NCBI GenBank assembly: GCA_031553315.1
Contig: JAVBLT010000059.1
Span: 1-32,595 of the forward strand
Source of the DNA: JAVBLT01 sp031553315
GTDB lineage: Bacteria > Verrucomicrobiota > Kiritimatiellia > RFP12 > DVOR01
DNA: 32,595 nucleotides
Direction: 5' to 3'
This document shows positions 1 through 7,706 of this stretch, piece after piece. The first letter of the stretch is position 1, and every line of letters begins with the position of its first letter. The notes beneath the pieces were generated by a model. The model saw nothing but the letters and a program-made list of their open reading frames with translations, did no database searches and was not told the origin of the DNA. The translations under genes and the position numbers were made by a program.

Positions 1-141
1 TTCCGGATTTTGAGAAGGTGAATTTTGGTTTTGACAAACGCTTGAGGTGAGCCGTAGCAACGCTACGGCGATCTGAAAGGGTGAAGTTCAAAAACAAAAA
101 GCACCGAGAAAAAGCGGAAAGATCAATCGAAATATGCTCTA
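1..141 (+). repeat. MITE-like inverted-repeat element, copy 1 (left end cut off by window start)
   Basis: This stretch matches the reverse complement of 11027-11167 at about 95% identity (roughly 7 mismatches over 141 bases, counted by eye). The complete second copy is 163 bp, so about 22 bp of this copy lie before the window. It contains a TTGACA at 33-38, a perfect 7-bp stem with a 3-base loop (CCGTAGC AAC GCTACGG, about 51-67), and a right terminal repeat ending GCTCTA at 136-141. The GH3 gene ends 7 bases further on. It encodes no protein of its own, so it would need a transposase supplied elsewhere. The short reading frame running out of it into the GH3 region is not a gene. Confidence 0.8.
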
Positions 142-147
142 GCGTGA

Positions 148-2748
148 TTACCACTCCACTTCGAAAATTTGGTCGATGGCGCGGCTGGAGGTGCCGATGT
201 GGAGATCGAAAAGGCCGGGCTCGAGCTCCCATCTGTGGGCCTGGGTGTCCCAGAAGCAAAAATCCTGACGGGTGAGCGTGAGCTCGGCAAGGATGCTTTC
301 GCCGGGTTGAAGGGTCACTTTCTTAAACGCTTTGAGTTCTTTTTGGGGCCGGGGCACGCTGGCCTCGCGGTCGCTCACGTAAAGCTGGATCACGGTGGAA
401 CCGGGGCGGTCGCCGGTGTTGCTGACGGGGAGGGCGATGTGGATCGTGTCGCCTTTTTGGGTGAGTTTGGCGGGGGCCAGGCTGAAGGTGGTGTAGCTGA
501 GGCCGTGGCCGAAGGGGAAGAGGGGGGTGATGTGGAGGGTGTCGAACCAGCGGTAGCCCACGAGGATGCCTTCTTTGTGGGTCACGCGGTCACTGTTGTA
601 GTCGTTGAGGGCGTGGGCGGGGGAATCCTGGAGGCGGGCGGGCATGGTGTAGGGGAGGCGGCCGCCGGGATCGCTTTTGCCCAGGAGGGCGTCGGCCAAG
701 GCGTTGCCGGCTTCCTGGCCGCAGTAGCTCATGTGCACGAGGGTGGGTGCGGCTGCGATCCAGGGCATTTCGACGGGCGCCCCGCTGTGGTCGACGATGA
801 CGGTGCGGGGATTGTGCGGGAGGAGGGTGGCGATGGCGCGGTCATCCTGGGGGAGGAGCTTCATGTTGGGGCGGTCGGCGCCTTCGCACTCGAGCGCCTG
901 GCCGTGGCCGTGGCGGGTGCCGGTCATGAGGATGACGGCGTCGGCGTTTTTGGCGAGGTCGATGAGGGGCTGGAATTCGATGCCGCGCTGTGAGGGGAGG
1001 CGCCAGCCGAAGGTGAGCAGAGCGTCGCCGCCGCGCTGGTAGTATTCGAGGCGGAGGGTGTGGGTGGCGCCGGCGGTGAGGGTGGCGGTGCCGGTGGCGG
1101 TGCGTTGGGAGCCGTCGGACCAGGCGTTGACGACGGGTTTGTCGTCGATGAACAGGCGGGCGCCGTCGTCGAGGGTGATTGCGAAGGCGTATTCGCCGGT
1201 TTCAGGGGCTTTGATCCGGGTTTCCCAGCGGGCGGAGAAGTCGGTTTGGGGAATGTTGGGGCGGGGCGGGGCGGTTTTGACGGTTTGGATGGCGGGCTGT
1301 GGCTCGAAGGCCGTGTAGGCGGGAGGGCCGCTGAGGGTGGGGTTGGCGTAGAAGGAGGCCGCCCAGGCTTTGACGGTCATGCCGGCATCGCGGATGAGCG
1401 TATCTTCGGTGATGATGGCGCTGTCGGGGACGGGTTCGGCCTGGGCCGCTTCTGCGGGGTAGGGGTGGGCGATGATTTCGGTCTGGGGAAGGGCGTTTTT
1501 GAGGCCTTCGAGGGGGGTGATTTCGTAGGGGGGGTTGCCTTCGGCGCTCCAGCCGCCCCAGGAGTGTTTTTCGGTGGCGTTTTGGCCGAGGATGAGGATG
1601 CGGCGGAGCCTGGCGGGGTCGAGGGGAAGGGTGGAGGTGTCGTTTTTCAGGAGAATGATCGATTGGGCGGCGATTTCGCGGGCGGTTTGCTGGTGGGCGG
1701 GGGTGTTGCGCTCGCCGGGTTTGCGGGGCTGACCGCCGATCTTGTGGATTTTGGCCATGACGTAGAGCACGCGGCGGGCTTTGTCGTCGATGAGCGCTTC
1801 GGGGATGGCGCCGCTTTCGACGGCTTCGGTGAGGGGGGCGGTGAAGTAGCGGATGGAATTGCCGCCGTTCATCTCCACATCGGTTCCGCCGAGCGCGCCG
1901 GCGATGGTGTCGCGCAAGCCGCCCCAGTCGGTCACGAGGAACCCGGGGAAGCCCCACTCCTGCTTGAGGATCTTGTTGTTGAGCGGGTCGCTGTGGCTGG
2001 CAAAGACCCCGTTGATCCGGTTGTAGGCGTTCATGACCGTGAGCGAACGGCCTTCGACGACGGCGGCCCTGAAGGCGGGGAGGTAGATTTCGCGCAGGGG
2101 GCGCTCGTCGACCACGGCGTCGACGTTGTGGCGGTTGAGCTCCTGGCTGTTGACGGCGTAGTGTTTCACGCAGGCCGCCACGTCGTTGCTCTGTATGCCT
2201 TGGATGAGCGGCGCCGCCATGCGGGAGGCGAGATGGGGGTCTTCGCCCATGTATTCGAAGTTGCGGCCGCAGAGAGGGGTGCGCATGATGTTGACGCCGG
2301 GGCCGAGGATGACGTCTTTTCCCCGGTGGCGGGTTTCGGAGCCGAGCACTTCGCCGAAGCGGCGGGCGAGCTCGGGATCCCAGGTCGCGGCAAGCGCGGA
2401 AAGGGAAGGGAGGACGGTGGCTTTTTCATCGGAGCCTTCGAGGTGGCCGAAGCTTTCGCGCCTGACGTCGCGGCGGACGGTGTGGGGACCGTCGGAGAAC
2501 CAGAATTCGTTGGTGAGACCCACGCGGGGAATGGCGTTGATGCTCATGGTGCCGTTGCCGTGGGTGAGGGAGAGTTTTTCATCGAGCGTCATTTTGGCGA
2601 GAAATTCATCGGCCACGGCGAGTGCTTTGGGGTCGGCGAGGTCGCTGGGGCCAAAGCCGAACCATTGCCACACCACGCGGCGCGTGGAAGCGCAGGCGCA
2701 CAGGAGAAGAAGGCCGAGCGTAAGCAGTGAAAGGGAAGCATTTTTCAT
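148..2748 (-). CDS. GH3 family beta-glycosidase lipoprotein with inserted PA14 domain
   Basis: An 866-residue exported glycoside hydrolase of family 3, probably a beta-glucosidase or beta-xylosidase releasing sugars from the non-reducing end of plant or host glycans. The N-terminus is a lipoprotein signal (LLLLCACAS), so it is likely membrane-anchored in the periplasm or outer membrane. The GH3 N-terminal barrel shows GPGVNIMRTPLCGRNFEYMG, the KHYAVNSQE segment, and VTDWGG, which carries the expected aspartate nucleophile. A PA14 domain (about residues 480-600, with ARLFIDDKPVVN) interrupts the C-terminal sandwich domain, an arrangement known in PA14-containing GH3 enzymes, where it shapes substrate access. 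A fibronectin-like domain closes the protein (about 765-860). I chose ATG 2748 because a GGAG lies 6 bases upstream; an ATG 12 bases earlier is less well placed. Substrate cannot be decided from sequence. Confidence 0.93.
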   Translation of the reverse strand: MKNASLSLLTLGLLLLCACASTRRVVWQWFGFGPSDLADPKALAVADEFLAKMTLDEKLSLTHGNGTMSINAIPRVGLTNEFWFSDGPHTVRRDVRRESFGHLEGSDEKATVLPSLSALAATWDPELARRFGEVLGSETRHRGKDVILGPGVNIMRTPLCGRNFEYMGEDPHLASRMAAPLIQGIQSNDVAACVKHYAVNSQELNRHNVDAVVDERPLREIYLPAFRAAVVEGRSLTVMNAYNRINGVFASHSDPLNNKILKQEWGFPGFLVTDWGGLRDTIAGALGGTDVEMNGGNSIRYFTAPLTEAVESGAIPEALIDDKARRVLYVMAKIHKIGGQPRKPGERNTPAHQQTAREIAAQSIILLKNDTSTLPLDPARLRRILILGQNATEKHSWGGWSAEGNPPYEITPLEGLKNALPQTEIIAHPYPAEAAQAEPVPDSAIITEDTLIRDAGMTVKAWAASFYANPTLSGPPAYTAFEPQPAIQTVKTAPPRPNIPQTDFSARWETRIKAPETGEYAFAITLDDGARLFIDDKPVVNAWSDGSQRTATGTATLTAGATHTLRLEYYQRGGDALLTFGWRLPSQRGIEFQPLIDLAKNADAVILMTGTRHGHGQALECEGADRPNMKLLPQDDRAIATLLPHNPRTVIVDHSGAPVEMPWIAAAPTLVHMSYCGQEAGNALADALLGKSDPGGRLPYTMPARLQDSPAHALNDYNSDRVTHKEGILVGYRWFDTLHITPLFPFGHGLSYTTFSLAPAKLTQKGDTIHIALPVSNTGDRPGSTVIQLYVSDREASVPRPQKELKAFKKVTLQPGESILAELTLTRQDFCFWDTQAHRWELEPGLFDLHIGTSSRAIDQIFEVEW

Positions 2749-2779
2749 AAAAAACTCCACGGTTCAGGATAATGCCGAC

Positions 2780-2808
2780 ACTATATCACGGCGCTGATTG
2801 TGTAAAAA
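2780..2808 (-). promoter_or_regulatory. Probable promoter of the GH3 gene
   Basis: On the minus strand an extended -10 (TGATATAGT) lies at 2780-2788, with only a weak -35 (TTTTTA, 2803-2808) at 17-bp spacing. It sits about 30 bases before the GH3 start codon. Confidence 0.4.
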
Positions 2809-2869
2809 GCCTTTTTTGAAAAAACCATTTTGGGGCGCGGTCGCCCAAGGGTATGCTTTCGCCAAATAA

Positions 2870-2898
2870 AAAAAGAGCGGCGCAATGCCGCTCTTTTT
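2870..2898. terminator. Bidirectional intrinsic terminator
   Basis: A perfect 12-bp inverted repeat AAAAAGAGCGGC / GCCGCTCTTTTT with a 5-base loop has A and T runs on its two sides. It lies directly after the stop of the pseudopilin gene on the minus strand and would end that transcript before the GH3 promoter. Confidence 0.85.
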
Positions 2899-2915
2899 GT
2901 GATTTTTACCCGATC

Positions 2916-3668
2916 TTAGCTTTTGGGTGGTTCAAGACCCCACGGGCTGAGGTAGGTGAGGGTTTCGCCATTGACCTTGCGCTTGCTGATATCGAACGAT
3001 TCGCCGAGGAAAATGCCTTTGACGTTGGCGTCGTTGGATTTGAAGGTGTCTGCCGCGCCGCCCATGCGGATGACGACGAACCCGCTCTCGCCGAAGGGTT
3101 TGGAGGAGTTTTCGTTTTTACCGAGATCGAGGTCGGAGGAGGTGGAACCGTCGTACTTGAGCACGAGGCCTTTGCAATCGAGGTTGCGGGTCACCAGCAC
3201 GGGGATGAATTCCTTGAGCTCGTCGCTGACGTTGGCGGCGATGGTCCAGGCGATGTTTTCTTCTTTGAATTCGCCGGTTCCCGAGTAGGGTTCCACGCCG
3301 TCGGTCAGCCATGTGATTTCGAGGTGGACGTCGGGGCGGCGTTCATCGGGCGTGGCGATGTGGGCGCCGTCGATCACGTCCCAGAAATATTTCACACTGT
3401 TCTGGTAGGCTGTTTTGCGAACGTCGACGCGACCTTCGCCGCTGGCTGTGCCTGAATCCGCCTTGGTTCTGGGCCAGATGGAACCGGATTTGGATTCGAG
3501 GTTGGTCTGGGTGATGGCCTGGTAGATCTTGCGGCCTGTGCTGGCGGTGCCGGTCAGGCGGGCGCTGAGAATCACGCGGCCGACGGCGGGGAAGAGCGCG
3601 GCGGCGAGAATGCCGATGATGGCGATGACCACCAGCAGTTCAACCAGTGTAAAACCCTTTTTGTTCAT
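2916..3668 (-). CDS. Type IV pilin-like / type II secretion pseudopilin protein
   Basis: A 250-residue protein with the class III prepilin signal: a short basic leader MNKKG, cleavage expected between G and F, then the FTLVELLVVIAIIGILAAAL hydrophobic helix, which both spans the inner membrane and packs in the pilus or pseudopilus core. The remaining ~215 residues are a globular domain I do not recognise. It has its own promoter, RBS and terminator, so it is a single-gene unit with no secretion or pilus assembly genes nearby. PVC genomes often carry many such orphan prepilin-like proteins, so a specific role in a type II secretion machine should not be assumed. ATG 3668 has AAGGAG 6-7 bases upstream. 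Confidence 0.85.
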   Translation of the reverse strand: MNKKGFTLVELLVVIAIIGILAAALFPAVGRVILSARLTGTASTGRKIYQAITQTNLESKSGSIWPRTKADSGTASGEGRVDVRKTAYQNSVKYFWDVIDGAHIATPDERRPDVHLEITWLTDGVEPYSGTGEFKEENIAWTIAANVSDELKEFIPVLVTRNLDCKGLVLKYDGSTSSDLDLGKNENSSKPFGESGFVVIRMGGAADTFKSNDANVKGIFLGESFDISKRKVNGETLTYLSPWGLEPPKS

Positions 3669-3739
3669 ACAAAACTCCTTCGTTAGTGGAACGTGTGTTA
3701 ACCGGAAAAAACGGACGTTAATCGAACTTCACTGTGGAC

Positions 3740-3768
3740 AGAATAACAAAGCGCGAAACGAATAGCAA
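3740..3768 (-). promoter_or_regulatory. Promoter of the pseudopilin gene
   Basis: TTGCTA (3763-3768), 17-bp spacer and TATTCT (3740-3745) with an upstream TG (TGTTATTCT, extended -10) on the minus strand. It lies about 70 bases before the start codon and begins only 25 bases past the end of secG, so it would drive the pseudopilin separately. Confidence 0.55.
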
Positions 3769-3792
3769 GCGCTCAATCGTTTTTTCAGCGGA

Positions 3793-4110
3793 TTATTCCA
3801 CGGGGGGCAGGGGGAGATCGGGCGCGCTTTGGGCGGGGGCGGTGGGGAGGCTGTCCATCACCGAACCGCTGCGCATGGTGTTGAGCTTGGCGATGGCGAC
3901 GGTGTTGCAGATGAGGATGACGGCGAGGACGACGGTGGCTTTGGTGAGCACGTTGCCCATTTGAGCGCCGAAAACGGCTTCGCCCATGCCGCCGCCGATG
4001 GCGCCCATGCCGCCGGAGGGATCTTTCGGCGGCTGAAGCATGACGACGCAAACCAGGAGAAGGGCGGCGATGACTTCGAGCGCGTAGAGTGAATAAAGCA
4101 AAATCTGCAT
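3793..4110 (-). CDS. secG: Preprotein translocase subunit SecG
   Basis: A 105-residue inner-membrane protein. SecG is the small, non-essential partner of SecY and SecE that assists SecA-driven protein export. Two hydrophobic helices (about residues 3-25 and 55-78) flank the conserved cytoplasmic loop rich in Gly and Met (PSGGMGAIGGGMGEAVFG), which matches the SecG signature QxxKxxGLGxxFG-type loop. The C-terminal tail is proline-rich (LPTAPAQSAPDLPLPPVE), as is common in PVC members. It has a separate promoter and stands alone. The start at ATG 4110 is preceded by AAAGGAAA on the minus strand. Confidence 0.92.
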   Translation of the reverse strand: MQILLYSLYALEVIAALLLVCVVMLQPPKDPSGGMGAIGGGMGEAVFGAQMGNVLTKATVVLAVILICNTVAIAKLNTMRSGSVMDSLPTAPAQSAPDLPLPPVE

Positions 4111-4151
4111 GATCGGTGTTTCCTTTGTTAATCCATGTAAAAAGCGCTTAT

Positions 4152-4180
4152 ATATTATGCGTTTTCGGTCGGGAATGCAA
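4152..4180 (-). promoter_or_regulatory. Promoter of secG
   Basis: TTGCAT (4175-4180), exactly 17 bp, then TAATAT (4152-4157) on the minus strand, about 42 bases before the secG start. It is one of the better matches to a housekeeping promoter in the window. Confidence 0.7.
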
Positions 4181-4212
4181 GCGCATAAGGGTTATTTTTC
4201 GGGCGGCGCGAT

Positions 4213-4344
4213 TTACCCGCCGCGAATGTAGCCGGGGTCGAGGGGATCGACGATTCGGGCGGCGCTTTCGGTGTGGGTGATGCAGCCGGTGAGAAGGGCG
4301 CACAAACCCAATATGCCGCCGGAAAGGAGGAGGGTTTTGAACAT
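4213..4344 (-). CDS. Very small lipoprotein (43 aa)
   Basis: A 43-residue open reading frame with a complete lipoprotein signal: MFKTLLLSGGILGLCALLTG followed by the lipobox cysteine (LLTGC, Cys21). The mature part is only about 23 residues (HTESAARIVDPLDPGYIRGG), too short for an enzyme. I chose ATG 4344 over a longer upstream start because the signal peptide begins there and AAGAGG lies about 8 bases upstream. It follows another small lipoprotein, with a strong hairpin between them. Entericidin-like or envelope-associated roles are possible, but no family can be named. Confidence 0.7.
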   Translation of the reverse strand: MFKTLLLSGGILGLCALLTGCITHTESAARIVDPLDPGYIRGG

Positions 4345-4364
4345 GAGGGGCCTCTTTTGAAAAA

Positions 4365-4398
4365 TCGATTCGAACCGAAGGGGGCCGGTTCGAATCGA
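4365..4398. terminator. Perfect 13-bp inverted repeat between the two small lipoprotein genes
   Basis: TCGATTCGAACCG (4365-4377) pairs perfectly with CGGTTCGAATCGA (4386-4398) across an 8-base loop. Read on the minus strand, the stem is followed by ATTTTTC, so it could act as a terminator or attenuator after the first lipoprotein, or protect the 3' end of its message. The second lipoprotein's start lies only about 20 bases beyond it. Confidence 0.6.
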
Positions 4399-4412
4399 AA
4401 AGGGGTGGCGCT

Positions 4413-4592
4413 TTACAGGGGAAGGGAAACGGAGCCTTCGAATTGGTCGGCGGGGGTGATGACGTCGTCGCTGGGGGCGGTCTGTTCTTCGGCGCGGACC
4501 TGGTCGGCGGCGGCTTTCGAGTTTTTGCAGGTGCTGCAGCATCCGCCGAGGAGGGCGGCGAGGAGGAGGAGGGCGGGGATCGTTTTGTTCAT
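4413..4592 (-). CDS. Small lipoprotein (59 aa)
   Basis: A 59-residue protein with signal MNKTIPALLLLAALLGG and lipobox LLGGC (Cys18), followed by further cysteines (CSTC). The mature tail is acidic (VRAEEQTAPSDDVITPADQF) with no recognised domain. ATG 4592 has AGGAAA about 6 bases upstream, and the gene begins 22 bases after the argH stop, so it is likely cotranscribed with argH. The neighbouring 43-residue lipoprotein is not obviously homologous apart from the signal. A longer frame extends upstream into argH but is only the shadow of that gene. Confidence 0.7.
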   Translation of the reverse strand: MNKTIPALLLLAALLGGCCSTCKNSKAAADQVRAEEQTAPSDDVITPADQFEGSVSLPL

Positions 4593-4614
4593 GGGGGTTT
4601 CCTGGGTTGGTGGG

Positions 4615-5985
4615 TTATGGGCGCATGAGCGCTTCGAAGGCGGCCTGGATGCGGTTCTGGTTTTGCCGGGCGTTTTGGAGCGCGTTGTCGGCGCGGGCCC
4701 GGAGGAAGGGGTAGTCGATTCCGGCTGTGCCGCCGAGGTGGGTTTTGCAGGCGATGGCGGCATCGGGATCGGCGGATTGAAGGGCTTCGAGGTTGTTGCG
4801 CACTTCGTGGTAGGCATCGCGGAAGGGCATGCCGGAGGCGACGAGCTCAAGGGCGCGGTCGGTGGCGAAGACGCCTGGGGTGAAGCCGGCGCGCAGGCGC
4901 TCGGGGTCGATTTGGAGGGAGGTGGCCATGAGCGTCATGATTCGGATGGAGGCGCGGGTGGTGCGCAGGCCTTCCATGTAGAGCTCTTTGGTGTCTTGCA
5001 GGTCGCGGTTGTAGCCGCCGGGGAGCGCTTTGACGATGACGGCGGCGGCGGTGCTTTGCCCGATGAGGAGGGCGGCTTTGGCGCGGATGAGTTCAAGAAC
5101 GTCGGGGTTGTATTTCTGGGGCATGATGCTGCTGCCGGTGCAGAGCTCGCGGGGGAGGATGAAGTAGCCGAATTCGGGCATGGAGAAGAGGATGAGGTCT
5201 TCGGCGAGGCGGGAGAGGGTGAGCATGATCTGGGTGAGGGCGCCGAGGATGACGGATTCGTTTTTCCCCCGGGCGTTGCTGGCGTGGAAGACGTTGTGGT
5301 GCGGCTGGTCGAAGCCGAGGAGGCGGGCGGTGAGCGCGCGGTCGATGGGCAGGGGCACGCCGTAGCCGGCGGCGGAACCCAGGGGGCAGCGGTCGTTGAA
5401 GGCGCGGGCGGCGTCGAGCACGAGGAGGTCGTCGAGGAGGGTTTCGGCGTAGGCGGAGGCCCACATGCCGATGGAGCTGGGCATGGCGGGCTGGAGGTGG
5501 GTGCGCCCGGTCATGGGGGTGGCGTGGTGCTTTTGGGCGAAATCGAGCAGGGCTTGGGCGAGTGTGGCGGTTTCGGCGGTCAGGCCGAGGAGTTCGCCGC
5601 GGGCGTGGAGGCGCAGATCCACGGCCACCTGGTCGTTGCGGCTGCGGCCTGTGTGGACGCGGCGGCCGAGGTCGCCGAGGCGGTCGGTGAGCATGCGTTC
5701 GACGGCGAGGTGCACGTCTTGATCTTCGGCGGTGATCACGAAAGCGCCGCTGCGGGCGATCGCGATGATTTCGTTGAGGGCGGCGATCACGGCGCGGCGC
5801 TGCTCGGCGCTGAAGATCACGGGGCTTACGGGCATTTTGGAAAGCATGGTCACGTGGGCTGCGGTGCCGATACAGTCGACCTCGGCGAGGGCCAGGTCGA
5901 GAATGGGATCTTTTCCTTCGGTGAAAGAGAGGACGTCGGGATTGATTGTCCCGACGATGGTTTTCTGGGTCTGCTGTTCACTCAT
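4615..5985 (-). CDS. argH: Argininosuccinate lyase
   Basis: A 456-residue cytoplasmic enzyme that splits argininosuccinate into arginine and fumarate, the last step of arginine synthesis. It shows the fumarase/aspartase superfamily signatures in order: HTGRSRNDQVAVDLRL, GRTHLQPAMPSSIGMWASAY, and the flexible catalytic loop GSSIMPQKYNPD that carries the active serine. The length is normal for the family. The start at ATG 5985 (MSEQQTQKTIVG) is chosen because AAAGGA precedes it and the upstream 72 codons of open frame overlap the promoter. The N-terminal ~40 residues differ from the common WGGRF-type start of ArgH, so this is a divergent lineage; ASL activity is still the best call. No other arginine genes are nearby. 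Two small lipoprotein genes follow. Confidence 0.9.
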   Translation of the reverse strand: MSEQQTQKTIVGTINPDVLSFTEGKDPILDLALAEVDCIGTAAHVTMLSKMPVSPVIFSAEQRRAVIAALNEIIAIARSGAFVITAEDQDVHLAVERMLTDRLGDLGRRVHTGRSRNDQVAVDLRLHARGELLGLTAETATLAQALLDFAQKHHATPMTGRTHLQPAMPSSIGMWASAYAETLLDDLLVLDAARAFNDRCPLGSAAGYGVPLPIDRALTARLLGFDQPHHNVFHASNARGKNESVILGALTQIMLTLSRLAEDLILFSMPEFGYFILPRELCTGSSIMPQKYNPDVLELIRAKAALLIGQSTAAAVIVKALPGGYNRDLQDTKELYMEGLRTTRASIRIMTLMATSLQIDPERLRAGFTPGVFATDRALELVASGMPFRDAYHEVRNNLEALQSADPDAAIACKTHLGGTAGIDYPFLRARADNALQNARQNQNRIQAAFEALMRP

Positions 5986-6078
5986 GGTGCTTATCCTTTG
6001 CAAAATGGGCGTGTGGGGGGGCTCAGGGTTCGCGGAGATCCCCCGTCGGCGGCTGTTGCCGACATGGGTTTGCCAATC

Positions 6079-6107
6079 AGAATAGGTCAAATTGTGACCC
6101 GTGTCAA
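6079..6107 (-). promoter_or_regulatory. argH promoter with an operator-like palindrome in its spacer
   Basis: A perfect TTGACA (6102-6107), 17-bp spacer and TATTCT (6079-6084) on the minus strand. The spacer contains the palindrome GGTCAAATTGTGACC (6085-6099; GGTCA/TGACC arms, 5-base centre), an ideal position for a repressor to block RNA polymerase. The ~90-base leader up to argH also folds: GTCGGC/GCCGAC (6045-6063) and a G5/C5 pair around it. Confidence 0.65.
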
Positions 6108-6197
6108 ATGCGAAAGTTTTTCGCGAAGAAAAGAGGAGGCTGACGCAAAAGGGGCCGGGGATGAAGACGCGGCAACGGCTTGTCGCCGCGCGCCGAA

Positions 6198-7538
6198 TCA
6201 TAGAGGGTTGTTTTTCAGCCAGGCCAGGCCGCCTTCGGGTGTGGTGAAGGCGGCGCCGAGCTGGGCGGTGTAGAGGTGTTTGAGGATGGCGCCCAGGCGC
6301 GGGCCGGGAGTGTGGCCGGCGGCGAGGAGGTCGCGGCCTTGGATGAGGGGCGGGGGAAGGATGGGTTCGTTTTGGAAGGCGGCGCGTTTTTCAAGGGCGA
6401 GGCGGTAGAGGTCGAGCTTGGAATGGGAGGAGAGGCAGTCGAGGCGGTGGAGTTCGAGCTCGAGGGCGATGGTGGGGCGGCCGAGGGTGCGGCGGAGGGT
6501 GGCGGGCTGCATGTTGGGCAGCTCGGTGAACTGCATGTGGTGGCGGACGCTTTCGGTGACGCGCTGGATGAGGGCGAGGGGCTGTTTGAAACGGCGGAGG
6601 ATGGTTTCGGCAAGCTCGGCGCCGACTTTGGCGTGGTTGGGGGTGCGGTGCCAGGGGGAGCCGTCGGGCTTGGTTTCGGTGACGAGGGTGTGGGGTTTGG
6701 CGATGTCGTGCAGCAGCACGGCCCACACGAGCTCGGGGTCGCGGGGAGCGGGAAGGTGGTCGAGCATGAGGGTTGTGTGGGCCCAGACGTCGCCCTCCGG
6801 GTGCCAGACCGGATCCTGGAGGCACCCTCTCAGCGCGGTGAGCTCGGGGAAAAACGACCGGAGGAGCCCGGTTTCGAAAAGCCGGTCAAGCGCGGCGGAA
6901 GGTTTTCCGGGCGCCTCGCACAGGGTGCGGATGAATTCGCCGGCGATGCGCTCGATGCTGACGGCGGCAAGGGTGGGGGCGTGGCGGCCGATGGCGGCGA
7001 GCGTGGCGGGTTCGATGGTGAAACCGAGCGTGGCGGAGAAACGGATGGCGCGCATCATGCGCAGGCGGTCTTCGGCAAAGCGGAGGTCGGGATCGCCGAT
7101 GGCGCGGATGAGGCGGGCATCGAGGTCGGGAAGCCCGTTGACATAATCGTGAATTTTGCGGGAGTGGGGGTCGTAGAAGAGGCCGTTGACGGTGAAATCG
7201 CGGCGCCGGGCATCGTGTTCGGCGCTGGAGAAGGTGATGGAATCGGGGCGGCGGCCGTCTTGATAGCCGCCGTCGGTTCGGAACGTGGCGACATCGAAGC
7301 GCTCTCCGCCCTGAATCACGAGGATCACGCCGAAAGCCTTGCCGACGGGGACCGTCTGGCCGGGGAAAAGCGCTTCGATGGCATCGGGGAGGGCGTTCGT
7401 GGCGATGTCGATGTCGTTGACCTGCCGACCAAGCAGCGCATCGCGCACGCAGCCCCCGGCGAAAAAGGCCGTGTACCCGGCCGAGCGGAGGCGTTCGACA
7501 ACGGCTCCGGCGTTTTGGGTTGTGAAGGTGAGGGTCAT
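6198..7538 (-). CDS. cca: CCA tRNA nucleotidyltransferase / poly(A) polymerase family with HD domain
   Basis: A 446-residue class II nucleotidyltransferase that adds or repairs the 3' CCA of tRNAs. The head domain has GGCVRD (residues 28-33) and the metal-binding NDIDIA (Asp42, Asp44), followed by the RRDFTVNGL and RFAEDRLRMMRAIRF elements typical of the neck. An HD domain follows (LLHDIAKP and a downstream HH near RHHMQF), which in related enzymes hydrolyses phosphodiesters or 2',3'-cyclic phosphates. Both tRNA genes in this window already encode CCA, which suggests a mainly repair role, but an A-adding-only enzyme cannot be excluded. The ATG at 7538 has no Shine-Dalgarno, and the -10 element lies just 7 bases upstream, so the message looks leaderless. 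Confidence 0.92.
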   Translation of the reverse strand: MTLTFTTQNAGAVVERLRSAGYTAFFAGGCVRDALLGRQVNDIDIATNALPDAIEALFPGQTVPVGKAFGVILVIQGGERFDVATFRTDGGYQDGRRPDSITFSSAEHDARRRDFTVNGLFYDPHSRKIHDYVNGLPDLDARLIRAIGDPDLRFAEDRLRMMRAIRFSATLGFTIEPATLAAIGRHAPTLAAVSIERIAGEFIRTLCEAPGKPSAALDRLFETGLLRSFFPELTALRGCLQDPVWHPEGDVWAHTTLMLDHLPAPRDPELVWAVLLHDIAKPHTLVTETKPDGSPWHRTPNHAKVGAELAETILRRFKQPLALIQRVTESVRHHMQFTELPNMQPATLRRTLGRPTIALELELHRLDCLSSHSKLDLYRLALEKRAAFQNEPILPPPLIQGRDLLAAGHTPGPRLGAILKHLYTAQLGAAFTTPEGGLAWLKNNPL

Positions 7539-7545
7539 TTGGGAG

Positions 7546-7575
7546 AGGATACCACACTGGGCGCAGCGGAATCAA
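7546..7575 (-). promoter_or_regulatory. cca promoter predicting a leaderless mRNA
   Basis: TTGATT (7570-7575), 18-bp spacer, TATCCT (7546-7551) on the minus strand. Only CTCCCAA separates the -10 from the ATG, so transcription would start at or within a base or two of the start codon. Confidence 0.5.
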
Positions 7576-7648
7576 CTGTGCAGTGCGGTTCGCGGTTTGC
7601 AAGGGCTCGGGTTTGTGGGTGTTTTTTCATCGGGTGCGGGTTTTCGGG

Positions 7649-7677
7649 GTGACAAATCAAAAAAGGAGGTTTATACT
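7649..7677 (+). promoter_or_regulatory. Promoter of the AmmeMemoRadiSam operon
   Basis: GTGACA (7649-7654), 17-bp spacer and TATACT (7672-7677), about 30 bases before the radical SAM gene start. It is divergent from the cca promoter. Confidence 0.55.
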
Positions 7678-7706
7678 GTTTGGGTAGAGGGATGAAGGAG
7701 ATATGT

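Noticed and set aside
81..275. 64-codon plus-strand frame starting in repeat copy 1
   Set aside because: It starts inside the MITE-like element and runs antisense into the GH3 gene; the same KFKNKKHREKAE string appears in the second copy only because the DNA is repeated.
1060..2730. Long open frame (556 codons) on the plus strand opposite the GH3 gene
   Set aside because: It is antisense to a clear GH3 protein; its translation is dominated by Gly, Val, Ala, Glu and Asp, as expected from codon bias on the opposite strand of GC-rich DNA, and has no motif.
4273..6273. 666-codon plus-strand frame opposite argH and the small lipoproteins
   Set aside because: It is a Gly/Glu/Val-rich shadow of argH running across the argH promoter, with no RBS or domain.
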